The notes under the pieces: model-generated
Seen by the model: only the letters and a program-made list of their open reading frames with translations
Told to the model about the DNA's origin: nothing
Databases searched by the model: none
Position numbers and translations under genes: made by a program
Assembly (NCBI GenBank): GCA_024742305.1
Contig: JANSYQ010000003.1
Span: 143,504 to 207,503, forward strand
From: a bacterium
GTDB lineage: Bacteria > Bacteroidota > Bacteroidia > Flavobacteriales_D > Crocinitomicaceae
Direction of reading: 5' to 3'
DNA: 64,000 nt
Part shown: positions 58,017 to 64,000 of the stretch, piece after piece
How the letters are laid out: each line of letters starts with the position of its first letter
How positions within the stretch are numbered: the first letter of the stretch is position 1

Positions 58017-59429
58017 TCACTTCCCAATTTTATCATTTAGTTTATTGGGCATGTACTTGACACCATTGTTCAGAATGAACTCAATTTTCCTTGTATTCTG
58101 AATGTTAAAAATGGGATTCGCACCTAAGAAGATTAAGTCAGCTTCTTTTCCAACTTCAATCGAACCAGTTGCTTTCTCAATTCCCAATGCCGTTGCACCA
58201 TTTAAGGTTGCTATTTTTAGCACTTCTAGATTAGAAATACCAGCATCTGAAAGTAATTTCAACTCTTGGTGCATGCTAATTCCTGGAACCACCCAAGGAT
58301 TGGGAAAATCTGTTCCTGCGGTAATTAAAATGCCCTTGTCGTACATTCTTTTGGTTAATTCTAACAACTTTTTCCATTGCTTTTTTGCCCGATCATAATC
58401 GTCTTCGGTCCAATCACTTGTAAAGGTAGTCTTCTTCCATATAGATGTCACCATCTCGGGCGCCAGCGGAAGAAACTGGCTTTGCGTGTACATTGGATCA
58501 TCGCCCCAAAACTTAGTATGAAAAGCAATAAGTGTTGGGTCAACAGATACACCATTTTCATACATTGACTGCAGCATACTTTGAATTTGGTCTCCATCAT
58601 AATCGACGTTCTCCAACCAAAAGAGTCTTCCTAAAAAAGTTGGGCGATAATCTCTTTGAAGATGTTCTGGGAGGTACTCTATACTCCAAGGGGAAGCATG
58701 GGTCACAAAATCAATCCCCAAATTCGAAGCAGTTGTCCAAGATGTATTCTGTAAATGACCAATAACTTTTAACCCTCTTTTATGTGCTTCATCAACGGCT
58801 ATTTCTATCTGCTTGGGTTTCAAACTGGCATACACTTTAATGAAGTCAACGCCGGCATCATCTTGTTTTTTGATTTCCTCTCTAATTTCTTTTTCAGTTG
58901 CCGCAGCAGAAAAAGGACCAAAAAATGCCTTTGTTCTATTCAAAGCGTAACCCGTGGTGAAAATTGTTGGACCTACCTCCTCTCCAGCGTGGATTAAATT
59001 TCTCAGCTCAATTGCATTTTCCGTTGGAGCTGCTGGATTTCTGACGGTAGTGATGCCAAAAGCAAGCAACGTTTTCAACGCCTCCAATGAAGCCTGTTTG
59101 TCGTATTGTTCTTCAACAACAAAATTACTGTCAACGGGCAAAACTGTCACATGAGCGTGCATGTCAATAAGTCCAGGAATTACCCATTTTCCTTTTGCGT
59201 TTACCACTTTTGCCGTTTCGGGAATCTTCATCTTTCCCATTTCACCAATCTTTGTGATTTTTCCATCTTTGATAATGATAACACTGTTCATTTTAGGCTC
59301 ACTCCCAGTTCCATCAATTATGTTAACACCCACGTAGGCAATGGAATCGTAAGCTAGAGTCGGCCGATTCTCTGATGTGCACGCCAAAAAAAGTAACAGT
59401 AATGATGCAAGGCCAAGAAGAACTTTCAT
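58017..59429 (-). CDS. Secreted amidohydrolase lipoprotein
   Basis: A 470-residue amidohydrolase superfamily enzyme (imidazolonepropionase/prolidase-like subgroup). It has a lipoprotein signal with LFLAC (Cys17). Metal-site residues: HAH in GLIDMHAHV, Lys in VDFIKVYASLK, His in KVIGHLQN and VTHASPW, and Asp in ITAGTDFPNPW. The C-terminal ATLNGATALGIEKATGSIEVGKEADLIFL completes the family. Substrates could be peptides or cyclic amides. It is membrane-anchored outside the cytoplasm; no partner gene is adjacent. Confidence 0.92.
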   Translation of the reverse strand: MKVLLGLASLLLLFLACTSENRPTLAYDSIAYVGVNIIDGTGSEPKMNSVIIIKDGKITKIGEMGKMKIPETAKVVNAKGKWVIPGLIDMHAHVTVLPVDSNFVVEEQYDKQASLEALKTLLAFGITTVRNPAAPTENAIELRNLIHAGEEVGPTIFTTGYALNRTKAFFGPFSAAATEKEIREEIKKQDDAGVDFIKVYASLKPKQIEIAVDEAHKRGLKVIGHLQNTSWTTASNLGIDFVTHASPWSIEYLPEHLQRDYRPTFLGRLFWLENVDYDGDQIQSMLQSMYENGVSVDPTLIAFHTKFWGDDPMYTQSQFLPLAPEMVTSIWKKTTFTSDWTEDDYDRAKKQWKKLLELTKRMYDKGILITAGTDFPNPWVVPGISMHQELKLLSDAGISNLEVLKIATLNGATALGIEKATGSIEVGKEADLIFLGANPIFNIQNTRKIEFILNNGVKYMPNKLNDKIGK

Positions 59430-59776
59430 AGGATTGGGATTATGTCAAAGTCAAGCTTAAAACGAAATAAATCAATTTATTGGCATGAAATTGAAATACT
59501 TGATAAGCGGTTCGTGGCAAATTTTAGGATATTAACAGCCAAATTCTATGGAGCATTTCTATGGCTCTACTCCACATACTAACTATCTCTCTCCAAATAC
59601 TAAATAAGTGTTTTCCGCACTGCCCATTTGATTATTTTCAAACGTCATGTCCTGCTGTCGTTTCGTTTCAGAGAGAACGGCAGTTGGATCGTGACACTAC
59701 AAGAGTATTCTGCGATTCTTCGTACTTTAACACATCTAACTTTATCGCTGCCTCGCGCGGTTCATGAACGTACACA
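59430..59776. other. Intergenic region with a degenerate palindromic repeat, copy 3
   Basis: Between the divergent amidohydrolase and kinase genes. At 59722-59771 GTACTTTAACACATCTAACT is followed by a TCGCTGCCT block and ends in GAACGTAC. It shares ACATCTAACTT..TCG.TGC.CC with the 33.7 and 40.7 kb units but has drifted. No gene or RNA was recognised in the rest. Confidence 0.5.
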
Positions 59777-61612
59777 TTGAAAGCAATAGTAGCATCTTCG
59801 TTTTATGCCTTGGTTTTTGTCAGCCTCGCGTTCTTTATTATTCCCAAAGCTTCATGTGCAGCCACTGAATCGCTTCCTGGAGACCCCGTAGCGTTGTCAG
59901 AATTGGATAAAATCACCGCGAAAACAAACGAATTACAGCAAAACAATAAGCCCGATTCTGCTCTCATTATTCTTAGAAATGAGCTCAAACAAATTAGCGG
60001 AAAGAATAAAAAAGCAGACGAGGACAAAGCGCATCTGTACTACCTGTTAGGAAATGTATTGCGACAAAAAGGAAACTATGCCGATGCCGTCTCCAACTAC
60101 GAAAAAGGTTTATCGTTAGCTGTAAAGCATTCCATGTTATTGACAGAGGCGCGCATTCTCAACTCGCTTGGTGGTGTTTATGTGGAAACCGAGAGCTACG
60201 GCAAGGGATTGGACTACATCAAAGAGGCACTCGCCATTTACAAAAAACACTACTCGGATAGAAAACAAGATATCTGCCTTTTGCTGGCGAACATCGGAAA
60301 CATCCAAGTGGAGATGGGGATATACGACAAGGCGCTAATCAACCTGAACGAAGCTTTACGCTTGAATCAAGAAATTGAAAACGATTACTATTTCTCACTC
60401 ATTTACTCGGGAATAGGTTTGTGTTACTTGAAACGGAAAGAATTCAATGCTGCCATTCAAAACTTAGATTTGGCAATGAAAAGTAGTCAGGCGTCCGGAA
60501 ATACTCCCTCCGAGATAGCCAATATGGCCAATTTGGGAAGTGTTTTCATTGAACAAAAAGATTACGCGACGGCCGACAGCATTCTTCACGAAGCACTTTC
60601 CAAAGCAACGACAACCGATGACAAATACCTTATTAAAGAAGTGCTCTCGGTGCTTATTGAACTCAATCAGTCCAAAGGAGATTTTGAGACTTCCTTCAAA
60701 TATCAAGAACAGTTAATCGCGGTGAAGGATAGTTTATTTACGAAAGACCTCAATAATCAATTGGCGATTTCTGAATTGAACTATGAGAACGTCAAGAAGG
60801 AAAAGGAAATCTTGGCACTTAAAGTTGAAAATCAACGACAGAGTTATCAGTTGAATCGGAACCGACTTCTTATCATTATCGGGCTCATTGTCGTTTTGTT
60901 ACTTGGTCTTGGTCTTGTTGTTCTAACGCAGCGAAACAAATTGCGGAATACACGAAAGATTGCTGAGCTGCAAAACAAAATGTTTCGCTCTCAGATGCGC
61001 CCGCATTTCATCTTCAATGTACTGAGCAGTATTCAAACCTACATGAGTAACAACGACGGAAAGAAAGCTGCCGTTTTCCTCTCCAAGTTTGCGCGACTGA
61101 TGCGAAACGTACTCGAGCAATCTCAAATTGACTTCAATTCCATGTCACATGAAATCAACATTTTAAGTTATTACTTGGAACTGCAGCAACTTCGATTTGA
61201 AGATGGATTTGACTTCAATTTTGATATCGACGAGCGCATCGACCCGGACATTTATTTAATTCCACCGCTGATTCTACAACCCATTCTCGAAAATGCCATT
61301 GAGCATGGTTTTAAAAACGCCAAGAATCGTGGAAACATTGACATTGTTTTCAGGTTGAATAACTCCGATTTATTTATTGAAATTACGGATAACGGCGTAG
61401 GTATTAATTCAGGAAAGGAAAAAGCCGCTTCTGCAAACAGTTTGGTGGAAACCGAGTCACTTTCCATGAAAATTATCGGTGAACAGCTCGATTTTTACAG
61501 CAAACGGCTGAAAAATGCCTATTTTATGAAGCACGAAGATTTGTCGCAATTTGGCAAACATGGAACGAAAGTGACCATTAAAATGCCATATCAAATTCAA
61601 AAAGCTGGATAA
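59777..61612 (+). CDS. TPR-containing sensor histidine kinase, LytS (His_kinase) type
   Basis: A 611-residue protein. The TTG start at 59777 is chosen because it gives a signal peptide (MKAIVASSFYALVFVSLAFF...ASCA); no in-frame ATG or GTG lies nearby. Residues ~40-330 form tetratricopeptide repeats (GNYADAVSNYEKGLSLAVK, ESYGKGLDYIKEALAIYKK, YDKALINLNEALRLNQ). A coiled coil, a membrane helix (about 360-382) and the kinase core follow: His at about residue 410 in MRPHFIFNVLSSIQTYM, N box LQPILENAIEHGFK, G1 box EITDNGVGIN. It starts two-gene operon logic with the LytTR regulator, which begins one base after its stop. Confidence 0.9.
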   Translation: MKAIVASSFYALVFVSLAFFIIPKASCAATESLPGDPVALSELDKITAKTNELQQNNKPDSALIILRNELKQISGKNKKADEDKAHLYYLLGNVLRQKGNYADAVSNYEKGLSLAVKHSMLLTEARILNSLGGVYVETESYGKGLDYIKEALAIYKKHYSDRKQDICLLLANIGNIQVEMGIYDKALINLNEALRLNQEIENDYYFSLIYSGIGLCYLKRKEFNAAIQNLDLAMKSSQASGNTPSEIANMANLGSVFIEQKDYATADSILHEALSKATTTDDKYLIKEVLSVLIELNQSKGDFETSFKYQEQLIAVKDSLFTKDLNNQLAISELNYENVKKEKEILALKVENQRQSYQLNRNRLLIIIGLIVVLLLGLGLVVLTQRNKLRNTRKIAELQNKMFRSQMRPHFIFNVLSSIQTYMSNNDGKKAAVFLSKFARLMRNVLEQSQIDFNSMSHEINILSYYLELQQLRFEDGFDFNFDIDERIDPDIYLIPPLILQPILENAIEHGFKNAKNRGNIDIVFRLNNSDLFIEITDNGVGINSGKEKAASANSLVETESLSMKIIGEQLDFYSKRLKNAYFMKHEDLSQFGKHGTKVTIKMPYQIQKAG

Positions 61613-62353
61613 ATGGAAACCGCAATAATTGTTGAAGATGAGCACAACGTACGACTCGGTTTAGTATCGATGATTCAGGATTATTGTCACAACATTAAAG
61701 TTGTGGGAGAAGCCGCGACCGTTTCGGAAGGCTATGCATTGATCACCGAAAAAAAACCCGATATCGTTTTCATGGACGTTCGTCTTCCCGACGGTTCAGG
61801 GTTTGATCTTCTCTCCAAGATTGTCTCTTTCAATCCGAAGGTGATTTTCGTAACGGCCTATGGTGATTATGCCCTGCAGGCGATAAAATATTCGGCAATC
61901 GACTACCTCTTGAAACCCGTTATCCCGGATGAATTGGTCGAATCTGTTGAAAAAGCATGCAACTTCATCAAGCAAGAAAAGGAATACTTTGAACTTTCAT
62001 CGCTCAATGAATTTTCGCAAAATAATACGCCACGCAAAATCGTCATAAAGACAAAAACCGACTCGTTTTATCCGCTCATTTCCGACATCATTTATTGCCA
62101 AGCAGACGGAAACTACACGCACATTTTCTTGAAGAATGACAAGCCAATAATGGTAGCGAAAACTTTGAAATTTTATAGCGAAATCCTCTCTGAACATGGC
62201 TTTATTCGAGCCCATCAATCCTACCTAGTGAACCCAAAACATGTACTCGGAATTCATCAGGACAAGCTCTCATTAAGCAACGGTGAATCCATTGATGTTT
62301 CTCGCAGAAAAAAGGCACTAATCCTCGACCAACTCAAATCCTCAACCAAATAA
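61613..62353 (+). CDS. LytTR-family response regulator
   Basis: A 246-residue regulator. Receiver: acidic residues in IIVEDEHN, phospho-acceptor Asp55 in IVFMDVRLPDGSG, Thr in FVTAYGDYA and Lys in YLLKPVIPDEL. LytTR DNA-binding domain: about 145-242 (IVIKTKTDSFYPLISDIIYCQADGNYTHIFLKND ... FIRAHQSYLVNPKHVLGIHQDKLSLSNGESIDVSRRKK). The gene begins immediately after the kinase stop codon. A perfect 13-bp palindrome downstream (62378-62390) contains a LytTR-type half-site and precedes a large secreted-protein gene, a plausible target. Confidence 0.94.
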   Translation: METAIIVEDEHNVRLGLVSMIQDYCHNIKVVGEAATVSEGYALITEKKPDIVFMDVRLPDGSGFDLLSKIVSFNPKVIFVTAYGDYALQAIKYSAIDYLLKPVIPDELVESVEKACNFIKQEKEYFELSSLNEFSQNNTPRKIVIKTKTDSFYPLISDIIYCQADGNYTHIFLKNDKPIMVAKTLKFYSEILSEHGFIRAHQSYLVNPKHVLGIHQDKLSLSNGESIDVSRRKKALILDQLKSSTK

Positions 62354-62377
62354 TAAGTTAGGTCTACCTCATACTAA

Positions 62378-62390
62378 CTAAACGGTTTAG
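62378..62390 (+). promoter_or_regulatory. Perfect 13-bp palindrome with LytTR-like half-site
   Basis: CTAAAC-G-GTTTAG is a perfect inverted repeat. Read on the minus strand it contains ACCGTTTAG, which satisfies all positions of the LytTR half-site pattern [TA][AC][CA]GTTN[AG][TG]. It lies between the LytTR gene and the next secreted-protein gene, 51 bp before the latter's start. No second direct repeat at the usual spacing was found. Confidence 0.4.
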
Positions 62391-62441
62391 CAACACAGCC
62401 GATTGCGTAATTTCAATGTACGAACTACGCGTACAGCGCTT

Positions 62442-64000
62442 ATGAAAGCTTTTCTAGAAAATAAGATTTACATCTATTGGCACATTTTACTTTGTGTATT
62501 GGCATTGACAATTTCTTCAGTGGCACGCGCTGATATCATTATTCAAGAAGACTTTAGCAGTGGTGCGATTCCTACGGGATGGACCACAACCGGGATTCAA
62601 GGAACGGATACTTGGTTGGTTCAGAATGCTCCAGTATTTTCAAGTACTTCCGGCGGATACTACGCGGTTTTTAACGACGAAGCACTGGGCGCGGGAGTCA
62701 CGCCGACACAATCGGATTTACAAACACCTGTTTTCGACTGTTCGAATAGATCCAGTGTTTTCCTCAATTACCAACACCATTGGTACGAGGTAGAAACAAC
62801 CTACGGATACGTGGAAGTTTCAAACGATGGAGGAGCTACTTGGAACACCGTAATGACATACGAAAAAGTGACCCGAGGAAGTTTGGCAGCACCGCAGGAT
62901 ACCACCTTGGATATTACCGCACTTGCAGCAAATCAAGCTTCCGTAAGCGTTCGATTTCGATACTGGGATAACAGTCTCGCTGGAAAATTTTGGTACCTAG
63001 ATGACATCACCGTTTACAGCGACCCTGATGTCGGAATTACAAATTTGGTGACACCTGATTACTTGACTTGCGGAAGTGCTTATGGAACAACAGAAAGTGT
63101 GACGGTAGAAATTACCAATCATGGCTTTCATCCAGTAAGCAATATTCCAGTTGTTTGTAACGTCTCAGGCGGAACAACCGCCAATCTCACGGGAACATTT
63201 GCCGGTCCGCTCGCCCCCGGAGCAACAGCTAACTACACTTTTTCCGGCACGATTGATATGAGCGCATCGGCGACGTACAATTTTGAGGCGTACACGAATT
63301 TACTCACCGATCAATACCTGAATAACGACACCCTTTATGATTCCCGTCAGCAACTCAACAATACCTTCCCCTACTTGATGGACTTCAACGGAACCAATGG
63401 CGGTTGGTTTGCTACAGGAGACTCACCACCCAATAACGGCAACAGAAATTTTGTTCTTGGGAATATTCCTTATTTGAACGGCCCACAAGGCGAAGGCGAT
63501 TCATGGTATGTTGAAGCCACAGCCTCCAATAATGGTACTTGGATATGGGTAGAAAGTCCAGTTTTTGATTTCTCAGGACTTACCAATCCGCAATTGTACG
63601 TTGATATCAAGCATCAATTGCACAACTCCGATTATTTCCGTGTAGAATACTCACTCAACGGTGGAGCGACGTGGACAGCGCTTGGTTCCACGGAACCGAA
63701 TTGGTACAACTCCAATGGCTACTGGCGAAACTCCATTTCCAATCCGGTAGATCAATGGACCAAGGTGCAGAAAAGTTTGTGTGCCTTAGCAGGACAGTCG
63801 TGCGTGAAGTTCCGTTTCCGAGGACGACCGTATTACTCTGAGCCAACCTACACCGGACATCATTACTTCGCGTTTGATAATGTGGAAATCAAAGATGGTC
63901 CCGACGTGGGAATCGTCGCCTATCAGGATCCTGTGGACGTAGGATGTTCCTTCTCCGCCAATCAAATTGTTACGGTCGATGTTTACAACTTTGGTTGTAC
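62442..64000 (+). CDS. Large secreted protein with repeated jelly-roll/CARDB-like modules (partial, runs off window)
   Basis: ATG 62442 opens a frame with no stop to the window end, at least 519 residues. A signal peptide of MKAFLENKIYIYWHILLCV type ends near SVARA. The mature part alternates two module kinds: a MAM/jelly-roll-like domain (about 30-190; FSSGAIPTGWTTTGIQGTDTWLVQ ... GKFWYLDDITVYS) and an Ig-like CARDB/APHP domain beginning PDVGITNLVTPDYLTCGSAYG. A second jelly-roll (about 305-480; MDFNGTNGGWFATGD ... HHYFAFDNVEIKDG) and a second PDVGIVAYQDPVDVGCSF module then follow. This architecture is typical of long T9SS cargo proteins. It lies downstream of the TPR-LytS/LytTR system. Confidence 0.85.
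   Translation, partial: MKAFLENKIYIYWHILLCVLALTISSVARADIIIQEDFSSGAIPTGWTTTGIQGTDTWLVQNAPVFSSTSGGYYAVFNDEALGAGVTPTQSDLQTPVFDCSNRSSVFLNYQHHWYEVETTYGYVEVSNDGGATWNTVMTYEKVTRGSLAAPQDTTLDITALAANQASVSVRFRYWDNSLAGKFWYLDDITVYSDPDVGITNLVTPDYLTCGSAYGTTESVTVEITNHGFHPVSNIPVVCNVSGGTTANLTGTFAGPLAPGATANYTFSGTIDMSASATYNFEAYTNLLTDQYLNNDTLYDSRQQLNNTFPYLMDFNGTNGGWFATGDSPPNNGNRNFVLGNIPYLNGPQGEGDSWYVEATASNNGTWIWVESPVFDFSGLTNPQLYVDIKHQLHNSDYFRVEYSLNGGATWTALGSTEPNWYNSNGYWRNSISNPVDQWTKVQKSLCALAGQSCVKFRFRGRPYYSEPTYTGHHYFAFDNVEIKDGPDVGIVAYQDPVDVGCSFSANQIVTVDVYNFGC

Overview
The window looks like a chromosome segment of a marine- or freshwater-type Flavobacteriales bacterium (Bacteroidetes). The signs are: many type IX secretion (T9SS) cargo proteins with type A or type B C-terminal sorting domains, a PorP/SprF-family protein, DUF2480 and DUF2723 proteins, Reg_prop/Y_Y_Y and LytS-type histidine kinases paired with LytTR regulators, split two-gene MetH, and repeated matches to the Bacteroidetes -7 promoter consensus TAnnTTTG. 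No phage, transposase, CRISPR array or integron was recognised. Most genes are ordinary chromosomal genes. The accessory flavour comes from secreted or surface proteins and signalling genes.

Layout. 0-7.4 kb: the 3' end of a probable binding protein, a rhomboid protease, a SixA-like phosphatase, then an ECF sigma operon (sigma factor, a repeat-bearing membrane protein that may combine anti-sigma and barrel parts, a lipoprotein, a T9SS cargo). This ends at the RNase P RNA gene, whose 3' end overlaps a convergent membrane-protein gene. 7.6-12.2 kb: secreted esterase-like cargo, isocitrate dehydrogenase, and a convergent carbonic anhydrase / SbtA-type bicarbonate transporter pair. 12.4-20.5 kb: a TPR-HTH regulator followed by a four-gene T9SS operon (three cargo proteins and PorP) with a good promoter and phased upstream repeats. 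20.6-27.2 kb: a MORN-like repeat lipoprotein, tRNA-Gln with its own promoter and terminator, a very large DUF2723 membrane protein and a polysaccharide deacetylase.

27.2-33.6 kb: DUF2480 and an Rrf2 regulator diverge. A tight four-gene minus-strand operon (small Cys-containing protein, multi-pass membrane protein, histidine kinase, NarL-type regulator) is followed by thiL and a helical-repeat protein. 33.6-40.8 kb: a LytS/LytTR two-component system with a hybrid propeller sensor and a small acidic lipoprotein, a 20-codon ORF with tandem hairpins, an alpha/beta hydrolase and an aminopeptidase P, bracketed by dispersed palindromic repeats. 40.8-50.2 kb: small proteins, a CTP-synthase-like amidotransferase lacking its nucleophile, RNase H1, and a TetR-regulated tripartite RND efflux operon. 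50.2-51.2 kb is gene-poor and contains a candidate small RNA.

51.2-64 kb: a lipoprotein, split metH under a SAM-I riboswitch, a CotH-domain T9SS cargo with diacylglycerol kinase, a secreted amidohydrolase, a second TPR-LytS/LytTR system, and a multidomain secreted protein running off the window end.

Nothing here can be proven a new system from sequence alone. The best candidates are the four-gene signalling operon at 28.3-30.7 kb, the 20-codon ORF/hairpin transcript at 38.3 kb, and the sigma factor plus repeat-membrane-barrel protein at 2.1-4.3 kb.
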